In this document: one piece after another, positions 26,201-35,592 of the stretch
How positions within the stretch are numbered: position 1 is the first letter of the stretch
How the letters are laid out: the number at the start of each line of letters is the position of its first letter
Origin: Mesohalobacter salilacus
GTDB lineage: Bacteria > Bacteroidota > Bacteroidia > Flavobacteriales > Flavobacteriaceae
Length of the DNA: 59,285 bases
Direction of reading: 5' to 3'
Assembly: GCA_003931895.1 (NCBI GenBank)
Contig: RRZV01000095.1
Location: 1 to 59,285 of the forward strand
Program-made: the position numbers and the translations under genes
The notes under the pieces: model-generated
Seen by the model: the letters and a program-made list of their open reading frames with translations, nothing else
Told to the model about the DNA's origin: nothing
The model's database searches: none

Positions 26201-27105
26201 TATTGAAATTTTATAGTTGCTTTATTATCGTTTTTTATTACCCACTTACCATCAACTTTATGAGCAATTCCTTTTTTAATTGTTACAATTTCACCATTAA
26301 AATTTTGATTGCTATTCTCTGGTTTACAAACAGAATAAAGATAGGTGTCAGGTGAGTTAGCAGCCAATTTTAAAATAAAATCAGTATCCAAGACTTCAAA
26401 TTCAGCAGTTGTAGATGTTTCATCTTTTAAAATTAATTTAAAGATGCTTTTATGTATATCTTTTTGTTCTGAAACATTAGAAAACATTCCATTTTCAGAA
26501 GTCTTTTCTGCATATAGAGTAATTGGTTTTTTTATTGACTGTTGTGGAGCAGAAGTTCCATTATCAATATCAAATACGATTTCTTCTGATTTTTCATCCT
26601 TATTACCCAATTTTTTGGTTTGTGTTATCTCTTTTAAATCGTTTTTTGATTTATTTATTTTATTTTCTTTTGTATATTTTTTTTGGAACTCATTTTTTTC
26701 ATCTTGTAAAGATTTTAACTGATTAAATATTTTATTATAATTATTTTTATAATGTTCTTTTTTTTGAAAAAGTTCTTCGTTTTTAAAATGCTTCTTAATC
26801 AAAAACCATAATAAAATAAAAATTGTAACAATAGAAATCAGAAAACCAAACATCCAAAAGTTGTATTTTGATGTATATGAATTTGAAGCTAAATTACTAT
26901 CAAGAGAATCGTTTGTTTTTAAGGTTTGAGTATTAGAAACTACTTTACTTAAATTCTCTTCAAGATTTGAAGAATCTTTTATATTGCTTTTAGTTTTTTG
27001 TGTTTTAACCTGATTTTCATTTGGTGATTCTGATGTCGCATCTACACTACAAGAAAAATTGACCAAAATTATGAATATGAAAAGTGTTTTTAGGTAGGTT
27101 TTCAT
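26200..27105 (-). CDS. Membrane-anchored coiled-coil protein of the motor operon
   Basis: 301 aa. The N-terminus looks like a lipoprotein signal (MKTYLKTLFIFIILVNFSC, Cys19). A second helix lies at about 82-105 (FWMFGFLISIVTIFILLWFLI), then a Lys/Glu coiled coil (about 108-160). A globular C-terminal domain (about 190-301) has FKLILKDETSTTAEFEVLD and ends GIAHKVDGKWVIKNDNKATIKF. Similar single-helix proteins sit beside tubulin-like genes in Bacteroidota as I recall, but I cannot name the family. Starts and stops overlap neighbouring genes by one base on both sides. Confidence 0.65.
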   Translation of the reverse strand: MKTYLKTLFIFIILVNFSCSVDATSESPNENQVKTQKTKSNIKDSSNLEENLSKVVSNTQTLKTNDSLDSNLASNSYTSKYNFWMFGFLISIVTIFILLWFLIKKHFKNEELFQKKEHYKNNYNKIFNQLKSLQDEKNEFQKKYTKENKINKSKNDLKEITQTKKLGNKDEKSEEIVFDIDNGTSAPQQSIKKPITLYAEKTSENGMFSNVSEQKDIHKSIFKLILKDETSTTAEFEVLDTDFILKLAANSPDTYLYSVCKPENSNQNFNGEIVTIKKGIAHKVDGKWVIKNDNKATIKFQ

Positions 27106-30100
27106 TATGCTTTCTTTTTCTCTAATTCATAAGCCAATTCCCCTAAAGTGCCAACTAAGGGATAAAAGAAAAGTGTCTCATTAATTTCTTCATCACTTTC
27201 ATCACTTATATTGCTAAGCTTGTTTTTGATACCAGTTTTGAGAGCATTCAGTTTCTTTTTTTGTAAAAAATCCTTTGTGAAATCTAATGTTGTTTTCTCA
27301 ATTCCAAAATTATCACGGTAAGAAAAAGATTTATTTAAACTAAAAAAGAAGTCTAAGAATGAATCAAAATTCTTCATAGTTTCATTCTCAAATTCCTTCA
27401 CTTTTTCATAACTTATTTTATCACTTCCATTTGTTTGAAGTGATGTGTTATTTATAAGAGTTTCTTTTATTTCGTTAGTATTTAAAAGATGCTCATCAGG
27501 TATTGTTATCCCTCCTTTGCTTGAAATTTCTTTTGGGTTTGAAGGAAGTTTTATGTCAATTTGAGGTCTTGACTCTAAATTAAGAATAGTTTTAAAAATC
27601 TCAGCAGTTAAAAATTTTAGATTATCGTGATTCAATGAAGTATCAATAACAGTTAATAATTTTGATGCCGTACCAGAAAAACTAATTACTCCAGGCACAG
27701 ATATCTGTTTTGACTTAAATAGATGTGCGATATGATAAATTTGACTCATATAAAAGAGTAAAAAAATAATTTTAAAATCTTTATCGTTTTTCAAAAATTG
27801 AAGGAAATCGATATCAATATTATTATCAATCAGTCCTTTATTATCCTTAAAGCTAAAAAAAGCGCTAATAACATCATGGGATGAATTACTTTCTTTGATT
27901 CTCGTAGCTGCTTCAATTAATACATTTTGTTCGTTTTCTTCTAATATTTTTTTAATTTTTGAGTAATACCTATTAATATAACCATTGAGATTTATATTTC
28001 TATTATAATTATCTCCAAAAATGGCTTCCCCTGCAAATCTGTATGAGCTAAAAAGTATAGGTACTTCCTCACTATAAATCGCCACATCTGATGTACCTCC
28101 ACCTATATCTATTGAAATTAAGGGTTTATCCATTGCAGGTATCCCTTCAAATTTTTGGTAATAATAATATGGAGTTAGACTTTCACATACCTTTCTAATA
28201 CTCAAATTATTGCCTAAATATTTAGTAATTATTTCATGCCACTCATTTTCCATAAGGCTTAATTGGAAATTCAGCATACTGGCAGGGTAAGACCATGTGA
28301 TTTGAGTTTGTTCTAATGCACCTCCATTAAGCAATATCTTATTTCGTATAATCTTTACTAATTCTTCAAAAAAGCCTTTAAGAATTTTTTGATTTTCTTC
28401 TGTGTTACTACTCCATTTTAGATTGGTACGTATCTTTGAATTGAGGTCAAAACTCTCTTTTTCATATTTGAAAGGAATACTGATATTTCCGAGTGAATAA
28501 ATGGGTTGAATAAAATTAGTTTTCTTGTGGAAATTAATAGCAGTACGCTGTGGAAATTGATAAATTGCATCAGAATGTATCTCTTCTGGAATCAAATCAT
28601 CCCTTAATGTTTTTAGATAGGCTTCTTTTAAATCTTTAAAAGCTACCAAACTACCAATATGATGTTTTTCTGCTTTTTCTATTTCAAGTGGCTTAGGTTT
28701 ACCCTTATCTATTGAATATTCTATATGAGTATTGGAAGTACCAAAGTCAATTGAAAAATCATATTGAGAAGTCCCTCCAATTCTATCATAAAATAAAGGG
28801 ACAAGAATACCAGACGCAAAATTATGTTTTAGTTGTATGTATTTAAAGTTTGAGTTGACAACATTCGCAAACATATTGAATGTCTCTTCCTCTTTATAAC
28901 GCCTTTGCACTCTTTGAATTTGATTTTCTTCTAAAATTTGATTGTTAGAATTATAATAATTTAATTCATATTTATTGTCATCGAAAATATAATCTCCTTC
29001 ATATAAGGCTACATTATATTCTTGATAAACGGTTTTGGGAAATTCATAAAACGGAGTAATAGCAAGGTTTATTCGGTTTTCAATAATTGCCCCTTTATTG
29101 GTGCGTTCATCGTATTCAGGTTTATGAGCCTGATTCACAGGATTGGCATAAGTTCTCCTAAAAGTGATGTGTTGGTTTTCTTGAATAGGGATACGTAGTA
29201 TTGTTTCTACATAACCTCCAGCTAATGTTTTAAGTTCAAATTGTTTCTCTCCATTTATTGTTTTTTTTAAACTATCAGTTGTAAAGTATTTAAAATAAAG
29301 AGGTTTTAGTGGTAAGAGATAGCTTCCTATGGAATTATTATTTGATTGATAATTTCCGTCGTGAAAATAGTTTTTATCAATTGGGAATTCGGTTTTTATT
29401 AAAACAGGCTCTAAAAAGTCACTTATTGTTAAATAGGGGTATTTATTACCATCATTGGGTAGGGTTCTTTGACTTGGTTCAAGCTCATCAAAATTCGGAG
29501 CTTTGGCATTTGAGTCCCAAGTTTCGCTGACATACTTTAAATTACCATTAAAAACCTCATTTGGTAGAACTAATGGAGGATATTCTTCACTAATGTCACG
29601 GTCAGAATTTATAACAAAACCACTGTCTTTGATTAGCTCTTCTTTACCTTTTGCTTTTTTAAGATTAACTCCTAAAACTTCAATAATTTCTCCACCTCCA
29701 TCAATATTGAGGTTTGGTAAAGAATTATAGTAATCATCATTTGATTTACTAATCTGGTTTTTTATACCTTTTTCTAAATGGCGATAGGTCTCTTCAAGAT
29801 AATTATCCAATTCAGTCATTTTTGATGAAAAGCTTGAAATTTTATTTTTTAAAGAAAACAAATACTTGATATAATCAGGGTCTCTTTGGTATAATGGCTT
29901 ATAGTCATCATCAAGTAATATGTCATTCCCAATTTGAAATCCATCAAGCTCGTATTTATTCGCTGATGTAAAAAATAAAGTAGCAGGCGAAGTTCCTCCT
30001 ATAATGTTTAAGGGTTCAGGACCATCAGTATAATTGATTAAATAAATTTTAGATAGTTTATCGAAATTATAAGTTTTTTCATCTTGTTCTAGGTATAGCC

Positions 30101-30479
30101 TTAAACTCTCACCAAGAAGACGGTGCTGCGGGTTAGTTGAATTGATTAGTTCATCAAGTTGGCTTTTTTTATCCCAACTAATAATTTCAATCTTATCAGA
30201 ATATTTATCCGCTTCAAAAAATATTTGTCCAATATCTAGTGCGTCTGATACCATTTTATGATAAATAGTATCACCATCTAGCTTAGTGTTAGAAACTTCT
30301 TTAAAAGCTGTTTTAATTAAGTCTATTCTAGCAAAAGGACTAGGAATAGAAGTAATCTCTCTACTTGAATGAGCTCCATTTGGATCTTCAATGGCTTTTA
30401 TAGCAACTTCGTTTAAGGGGTTTGAGATTTCCCAACCTTTTAAATCCTTTCCTGTATGGAATCTAAAATTATATGCCAT
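27105..30479 (-). CDS. Actin/Hsp70-like ATPase with large N-terminal extension (SrfB-like)
   Basis: 1124 aa, cytoplasmic. The C-terminal half has actin/Hsp70 fold motifs: phosphate-1 SIDFGTSNTHIEY near residue 573 and phosphate-2 LISIDIGGGTSDVAIY near residue 793, then SFSGTASKLLTVID. The first ~570 residues are a separate region. It opens with a conserved-looking block (REITSIPSPFARIDLIKTAF) and seems beta-rich later. A virulence-factor SrfB-like family assignment fits the length and position but is tentative. It ends one base into the next gene and starts 2 nt after the tubulin-like gene's stop, so GTPase and ATPase are made together. Confidence 0.75.
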   Translation of the reverse strand: MAYNFRFHTGKDLKGWEISNPLNEVAIKAIEDPNGAHSSREITSIPSPFARIDLIKTAFKEVSNTKLDGDTIYHKMVSDALDIGQIFFEADKYSDKIEIISWDKKSQLDELINSTNPQHRLLGESLRLYLEQDEKTYNFDKLSKIYLINYTDGPEPLNIIGGTSPATLFFTSANKYELDGFQIGNDILLDDDYKPLYQRDPDYIKYLFSLKNKISSFSSKMTELDNYLEETYRHLEKGIKNQISKSNDDYYNSLPNLNIDGGGEIIEVLGVNLKKAKGKEELIKDSGFVINSDRDISEEYPPLVLPNEVFNGNLKYVSETWDSNAKAPNFDELEPSQRTLPNDGNKYPYLTISDFLEPVLIKTEFPIDKNYFHDGNYQSNNNSIGSYLLPLKPLYFKYFTTDSLKKTINGEKQFELKTLAGGYVETILRIPIQENQHITFRRTYANPVNQAHKPEYDERTNKGAIIENRINLAITPFYEFPKTVYQEYNVALYEGDYIFDDNKYELNYYNSNNQILEENQIQRVQRRYKEEETFNMFANVVNSNFKYIQLKHNFASGILVPLFYDRIGGTSQYDFSIDFGTSNTHIEYSIDKGKPKPLEIEKAEKHHIGSLVAFKDLKEAYLKTLRDDLIPEEIHSDAIYQFPQRTAINFHKKTNFIQPIYSLGNISIPFKYEKESFDLNSKIRTNLKWSSNTEENQKILKGFFEELVKIIRNKILLNGGALEQTQITWSYPASMLNFQLSLMENEWHEIITKYLGNNLSIRKVCESLTPYYYYQKFEGIPAMDKPLISIDIGGGTSDVAIYSEEVPILFSSYRFAGEAIFGDNYNRNINLNGYINRYYSKIKKILEENEQNVLIEAATRIKESNSSHDVISAFFSFKDNKGLIDNNIDIDFLQFLKNDKDFKIIFLLFYMSQIYHIAHLFKSKQISVPGVISFSGTASKLLTVIDTSLNHDNLKFLTAEIFKTILNLESRPQIDIKLPSNPKEISSKGGITIPDEHLLNTNEIKETLINNTSLQTNGSDKISYEKVKEFENETMKNFDSFLDFFFSLNKSFSYRDNFGIEKTTLDFTKDFLQKKKLNALKTGIKNKLSNISDESDEEINETLFFYPLVGTLGELAYELEKKKA

Positions 30480-30481
30480 AA

Positions 30482-31885
30482 TTATAAGTTGTATTTATTA
30501 GCCATTAATTCCTCTGTTGTATCGTAAAAAACTTCCATGAACCTATCTTGAATGCTTTCAGAAGAATTCATTTTTTTAGCTTTCTTATTAAGCGATGCAG
30601 TTAAACGTTCGTAGTTTTTAAGTCTGTTAACGCCAAGAAAACTCTTCTTAGGTTTAAGACCTTTTATATTTTCAAATAAGTCACCATTAGGATTAAGAGT
30701 AAAAGGTGAAAAACTTCTATCATTGTTACTCATTTCTTGAAGCCAGTTCCAAAAATCATCATTAAATCTATCAAGATTTCTATAAAAATTTTCATTCAAA
30801 AAAGATTCATTTATATCTAATCGAAGCGAAAAGTCAGCTTTTAAATTATTTTTCAATCGGTGCTTTAAATAAGTACTAAAAAAATAGTATTTGCTGACGG
30901 GTTTAAGGATGTCAATTTTTGTGCTACTTGCTAAATCATTAAAAATAATATTTTGAGATTCATTTTCAATTCCAAACTCTTTCACCTGATTGGTATTAAC
31001 ATTACTATCATTCGCAAAATCGATGACAGCTAATGCTGATACCAACTCAATAAAATGAGCATCATTCTCTTGTTTAACACCACCTTCATTATTATCATAA
31101 TCTTTGACTAAGCTATCTCCTAAATAATACATTGAATTCACAGAGTCATTGACGCCATGCTCATAATATCTTAGCGCTGCTTTGGTTTTTGAAATAAAAG
31201 TAGATTTTTCAATATCACTTTCTTCATCTTTTTTTACTCCAAAATAAGGAAGAACAGATACTGCTCCAATAGGAGCAGAGCGAAGAAGTGCATGATTATT
31301 AAGATTTGGACTTGCAGACCTTATGTTTTTAAGTAAAAGAGGAAACCCTGCGGCGCCAGTTCCACCAAAAATTGAAGAGATAATGAAAATCTTGTCTCCT
31401 TGCGCAAAGCTACTAGCAAAGTCCTCAAAATCTTGAGAGGTATTAAATTGATTTAAAACAACGCTTCCCATATTTGGATTACCTTTAAAGCCAACTTCCA
31501 AGTCAGAATTTAAATTTTTCTTGCTAAACAATAATGATATTAATGCTTTATTGCTTTTATCTAGTCCTTGAAAATCAATAAATTCTTTAAATTTTTTCTT
31601 TGTATCCTGTACATTTATTCTAAAATTTTGATTGAGATGTTGAATCTCTGTTTTAAAAAATTGATTTGAAGTTTCACCGTCAAAAGTCAGGTCTTTTCTA
31701 ATGTTTTGATAGCGATGAAGTATCTCAACAGTTTTATTAACATCACGATTCGCAGAATCTGGGTCAATGATTATTGGCACAATGGAAGTGCTATTACATT
31801 TAACACCTGAGGCTAAAAGGAAACTAAGGGATTTTAATACCCGTGCGCCTGTACCACCGATTCCGAAAACATATAATTTAGACAT
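30482..31885 (-). CDS. Tubulin/FtsZ-like GTPase (Tubulin_2-type)
   Basis: 467 aa, cytoplasmic. The N-terminus YVFGIGGTGARVLKSL is the first nucleotide-binding loop. A second Gly motif, SSIFGGTGAAGFPLL near residues 172-184, corresponds to the tubulin signature GGTGxG (T4 loop). IIDPDSANRD follows the second strand, as in tubulin-like proteins. It lacks a C-terminal tail of the FtsZ type, so it is not the cell-division protein. It lies in the operon between a small membrane protein (10 nt) and the actin/Hsp70-like gene (2 nt). It may form a filament or ring under the membrane; this is inference. Confidence 0.8.
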   Translation of the reverse strand: MSKLYVFGIGGTGARVLKSLSFLLASGVKCNSTSIVPIIIDPDSANRDVNKTVEILHRYQNIRKDLTFDGETSNQFFKTEIQHLNQNFRINVQDTKKKFKEFIDFQGLDKSNKALISLLFSKKNLNSDLEVGFKGNPNMGSVVLNQFNTSQDFEDFASSFAQGDKIFIISSIFGGTGAAGFPLLLKNIRSASPNLNNHALLRSAPIGAVSVLPYFGVKKDEESDIEKSTFISKTKAALRYYEHGVNDSVNSMYYLGDSLVKDYDNNEGGVKQENDAHFIELVSALAVIDFANDSNVNTNQVKEFGIENESQNIIFNDLASSTKIDILKPVSKYYFFSTYLKHRLKNNLKADFSLRLDINESFLNENFYRNLDRFNDDFWNWLQEMSNNDRSFSPFTLNPNGDLFENIKGLKPKKSFLGVNRLKNYERLTASLNKKAKKMNSSESIQDRFMEVFYDTTEELMANKYNL

Positions 31886-31895
31886 AGAAATAAAT

Positions 31896-32321
31896 TTAAA
31901 AAGGGATATATGATGAATTAGTGCTTTTCCATTTTAATAATAACGAAAGCAAAAACATAAGTATGATAGTCCACATAGAATTTACAAATGATAGAATCAT
32001 CATATCTGAGATAAATGATGCTGGAACTTCTTCGCCAATTCCAGAATAAATTTCAGTAATGTCATTATTTGACGAAACAAATGCTACTATGAAATTAATA
32101 ATAGCAGCGGCAAAAATGGTTATAAACCAAACACTGATTTTTGCCGTAGCTGGTCTATCGATTATGTAGTAATAGGTTGCGGATAAAACAAAGCAAATAA
32201 TTATAGAAATTATAGCTATTGGAAGGTATAAATTATTATCGTACATCAAAACAGAAAAATTACCAAGATAGGTAGCTCCCCATAACTCGTAAAAATTTGC
32301 AACTAAGTCTTTCAAGCCCAT
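31896..32321 (-). CDS. Small multi-pass membrane protein
   Basis: 141 aa with three clear helices: about 29-54 (NLYLPIAIISIIICFVLSATYYYII), 62-85 (ISVWFITIFAAAIINFIVAF) and 108-133 (MMILSFVNSMWTIILMFLLSLLL). No family recognised. Spacing of 18 nt after the vWA-like gene and 10 nt before the tubulin-like gene places it in the operon. It could anchor the cytoskeletal parts at the membrane. Confidence 0.7.
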   Translation of the reverse strand: MGLKDLVANFYELWGATYLGNFSVLMYDNNLYLPIAIISIIICFVLSATYYYIIDRPATAKISVWFITIFAAAIINFIVAFVSSNNDITEIYSGIGEEVPASFISDMMILSFVNSMWTIILMFLLSLLLKWKSTNSSYIPF

Positions 32322-32339
32322 TATTTTAGTTTAAAGTTT

Positions 32340-33662
32340 TTATTTTTCAATTGATATCTCAATATTAAAGTAGTATTCATCGCTACTTCTATTTATATAA
32401 GCATCTGAAATACCTTCAACGAGCTTTAAAAACCCGAACGTCTTATTCTGCTCTAATGAATCAGATAATATATTTCTATCATTTTCACTGTGAATGTTTT
32501 CAACCCAGGTCGGAATTTTTTTCTTTAAACTGAATTTCAAATCCTCCTTAACCATTCCTTTTGTTTCAAATTGAATGGCATGAGTGAAATTTTGGTTTTT
32601 AATGGGTATGTAATCAGCTCCTGTTATTTTGGTTGAAGTCATATCATCAAATATGATATCTCGATTCTGTACAACCCCAATTTTATTAATATAGAAATTA
32701 GGATTATTAATTGTATAATTTTTTGGGTTTTTAAGAAAATCATTGGACAAAGGAACATTTTTCAAGTTTAATAACACTGTAAATTGAAGATTACCTTGTT
32801 TGGGGTATCCATGAATTTTCAATCCATTATTGTTAACCCTTAATTTACCATTAGCAGCAGTTGAATTGAGTATATTATAAGATATATCAAAATTTTCTGT
32901 TGTAAAAAAAGCATCACTTTGGTAAGAATCATTTTTTTTCAATTTTGCACCAATATTTTGTTCAAAATGCTTCATCAAACTAGATGTAGCAACAACAAAA
33001 TAATAATACGGACGATTATTTATACCTAAAATTCCTTTATCATCAATATTATAATAAGATCCATTAAAAGAACTCTCAAACCAGTATATTCTAGTTTGTA
33101 AATTATCGTAATCAGATGTTGCTTTAAGAAAAGCATTCTCAGTATAAGTTTTAAGTTTACTCAATGCAGATGGTGTGTCTGGTTCACCTTTTGGTGAGTA
33201 GATAAAATCAGCTGTTATTATTGTAATATCATCTTCGGTATGATTTCGTAAAACTTTATCAATGATTTCTTCAAAATCACTACTTCCCTTGTTTCCTTTA
33301 TTAGCAGTAGATTTAGGGTTTAGCTTTTCTGTTATCTTGATACTTTCACCTCCAAAATTTTCTTTTATTAGCTTATTATTGACTAAGAAGAATTCTGTGT
33401 CGAAATTAACCTTATCTTCATTATCTACTGCAACAAGCAACTCTCGTAACACGTTTTTAAAATCAGTATTGCCATTTATATAACCATCCATACTAAGGGT
33501 GTTTTCAAAATATATTTTGACCTTAGCTTCTTGCGGTATAAAATTTTCTAGTTCAGATTGTTCCTCATTTGTAAGACTACTTTCATTAGTCTTATTATTT
33601 CTATTACACGCTATTAGTATGAGAACTAATGTTATGTATATAAGTACATGATTATTCTTCAT
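32340..33662 (-). CDS. vWA-like lipoprotein, first gene of the motor/cytoskeleton operon
   Basis: 440 aa. Lipoprotein signal MKNNHVLIYITLVLILIAC (Cys19). The body starts VKIYFENTLSMDGYINGN and continues through FKNVLRELLV and DDITIITADFIYSP. This strand-helix order resembles a von Willebrand A domain, with ENTLSMDG in place of the DxSxS metal site. C-terminal beta domain. It heads the operon after a 475-bp spacer. I could not find a strong TAnnTTTG promoter on the minus strand in that spacer. Confidence 0.7.
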   Translation of the reverse strand: MKNNHVLIYITLVLILIACNRNNKTNESSLTNEEQSELENFIPQEAKVKIYFENTLSMDGYINGNTDFKNVLRELLVAVDNEDKVNFDTEFFLVNNKLIKENFGGESIKITEKLNPKSTANKGNKGSSDFEEIIDKVLRNHTEDDITIITADFIYSPKGEPDTPSALSKLKTYTENAFLKATSDYDNLQTRIYWFESSFNGSYYNIDDKGILGINNRPYYYFVVATSSLMKHFEQNIGAKLKKNDSYQSDAFFTTENFDISYNILNSTAANGKLRVNNNGLKIHGYPKQGNLQFTVLLNLKNVPLSNDFLKNPKNYTINNPNFYINKIGVVQNRDIIFDDMTSTKITGADYIPIKNQNFTHAIQFETKGMVKEDLKFSLKKKIPTWVENIHSENDRNILSDSLEQNKTFGFLKLVEGISDAYINRSSDEYYFNIEISIEK

Positions 33663-34137
33663 TTTTTAAGATTGGTTATAATTAGAAATTGAAAATAGGA
33701 TGACTATAACTAATTCAAATTTGTTTATATTCTTTTAAAAATTCTAACACACATTTTTTATTTACTTTTTTTTATCAAGAATTAACAATCAAACATTTCA
33801 CAATTAAAACTTACGGTTTACGATTTACAAAATATTTATTGTTTAAAAAAGAAAATATCTTAAAAAGTTAATATTTATTTTTTAAGCACACACTTATCAG
33901 GCATTTATTATTGCTCATCAGGTGTTTTTCATAACCCTATGTTTATTTTTTAAATTCAACATAATTTTTTTAATATCAATTCTAATAGATTCTCACCTAA
34001 CTGTTTTCTATATTTCAAATTTGCATTAGAGCTATCTTTTTGAATCGTAGCTGAAAAGATAGCAAATTAGCGTTGAATTCCGAATAGGAGTTCAACCTCA
34101 ATGAATTATAGCCGTTGTTGCCATTTCGTGATATCCA
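33663..34137. other. 475-bp intergenic spacer upstream of the motor operon
   Basis: Strongly AT-rich. No open frame with coding character, no tRNA-like fold and no clear Bacteroidota -7/-33 pair on the minus strand were found. It must hold the promoter for the 33662-23084 operon if that is transcribed on its own. Confidence 0.6.
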
Positions 34138-34938
34138 TCAATAATTTATGTTTAAATATTCAAACACTAAGTTCAAGTTTTCTTTATCTTTTATAATAAC
34201 TTGATATTTTTTTTTGTACTCAGGCAATGTAATCACTCCAAGTGACTCTAATTGATCAAGAATAATACATAATCTTTCAAAACTAATCTGAAACTCAAAT
34301 AAGAGGTTTGAAGTGGAAACTTTTTTTTCTTGAATAATTTTTAATGCAACATTTTGGAACATTTCATCTCTATTATCTAATGAAATGTCTGGTTTAAGTT
34401 TCGTTCTCTCTTTTATTTTTTCAAATTTTTTTTCTTTTTTAATTTGTAGCTCTTTTTCTTTTTCTTTCTCTATTAATATTTCCTGCTTTTTTATATTTTT
34501 TTCTTTTCTATAATTAACTATTATTGAATCAATAATATACCATAATCCAACAGCTGTGGCTGAAAAATTAATAAACTTGAAAATATTTAAGGTTTTAAGC
34601 TCCAGAATACCATTATTTAATTCACCATTACTACTTGTCCATCCATAAAAAAGGAGAGAGGAACACCATTCATTATTAAGGTCAATCAAGAAGTAAATAA
34701 ATCCTATAATACCAAAAATCCCTGCTATATAGCGTTTTTCTCTTATCATTTGAAACCCAATCATGCAAGACCATAAAGGTATTAACATTAATCCTATGGA
34801 TCCTACTACAACAATTATTAATAGTGCTATAACAAATATAAATATACCGTTATCGGATTCTGCAGGGACTAATCTCCAATGCCCTTTTTCAAAAAAAGAA
34901 CCTTCTTTCCATATCAACTTATATTCGGTTTTCCCCAT
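34138..34938 (-). CDS. Membrane protein with C-terminal FtsK-gamma-like winged helix
   Basis: 266 aa. Three or four hydrophobic helices span about 30-155 (FVIALLIIVVVGSIGLMLIPLWSCMIGF, GIFGIIGFIYFLIDL, FINFSATAVGLWYIIDSIIV). A Lys/Glu coiled stretch (about 158-195) then links to a winged helix (about 200-266): NVALKIIQEKKVSTSNLLFEFQISFERLCIILDQLESLGVITLP. That is the pattern of the FtsK gamma DNA-binding domain. There is no motor ATPase domain, so it may be a membrane-bound DNA-binding or regulatory protein. It lies upstream of the motor operon and may belong to it functionally. Confidence 0.65.
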   Translation of the reverse strand: MGKTEYKLIWKEGSFFEKGHWRLVPAESDNGIFIFVIALLIIVVVGSIGLMLIPLWSCMIGFQMIREKRYIAGIFGIIGFIYFLIDLNNEWCSSLLFYGWTSSNGELNNGILELKTLNIFKFINFSATAVGLWYIIDSIIVNYRKEKNIKKQEILIEKEKEKELQIKKEKKFEKIKERTKLKPDISLDNRDEMFQNVALKIIQEKKVSTSNLLFEFQISFERLCIILDQLESLGVITLPEYKKKYQVIIKDKENLNLVFEYLNINY

Positions 34939-35278
34939 CTTTTTCTATTTTTTTTAAATTATCCTTTCTTATAATGAATGCAACTCTTTATATATAAAAG
35001 TACATGTTTATCTGAAAAGTTATAGGATATAAGCAAGTTTCTATAAAAATAATCCCTTTGCATGCATTTCAATTATAAGAGTAGTTTTTAAAACTGTCAA
35101 GTCTGATTATCTTCATATTTTTAGAGTACACTTTTTTTAGTGAGACTAATTCCTGGATTCTTTATTTTTAAATTAATTAAATGATATATACTTCTCACAA
35201 ATTTAGACTTACAATATCACCAGTTATATATTGTGATTATTACCTTGTTAGATTCTAATAAAATAACTTGTTTAAAAT
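34939..35278. other. 340-bp AT-rich intergenic spacer
   Basis: No open frame of coding character, no recognisable promoter pair and no stable hairpin were found between the winged-helix membrane protein and the 79-aa gene. Confidence 0.5.
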
Positions 35279-35518
35279 TTACTTATTTACCCTTAATTTC
35301 CACAATGCTGTTTTACTATTTAATTCTACTTTGCTTTTGATTATTTTTACCTCAGATTTTTTTAGAATTTGTTCCATTTCTGAAACAAACAATTCGTAGT
35401 CATAGATATCTTCTACATATTCTGATATATCAATTTCGAATGTTTCCTTTTTTGAAAAAATCAAATCTTCAATTAAAGAATCTTTTCTTTCACCTAAGTT
35501 TAAAAGCTTTTTTGTCAT
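35279..35518 (-). CDS. Small protein of unknown function next to the RloC-like gene
   Basis: 79-aa soluble protein, acidic in the middle (EIDISEYVEDIYDYELFVSEMEQILKKSE) with a basic end. No motif recognised. It lies 74 nt downstream of the RloC-like ATPase gene on the same strand and may be a partner or antidote. Confidence 0.5.
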   Translation of the reverse strand: MTKKLLNLGERKDSLIEDLIFSKKETFEIDISEYVEDIYDYELFVSEMEQILKKSEVKIIKSKVELNSKTALWKLRVNK

Positions 35519-35592
35519 TTGTATTTTTTTTTGATTAAGGTTTTATTTGATAAACTAAGCAATTGTTGTCGTGCTTTTTTCTCTCATTAAGC

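Noticed and set aside
30482-31885. FtsZ of the host division machinery
   Set aside because: It lies on the mobile element without mur/fts neighbours, lacks the FtsZ C-terminal tail, and its first loop is GGTGAR rather than the FtsZ GGGGxN.
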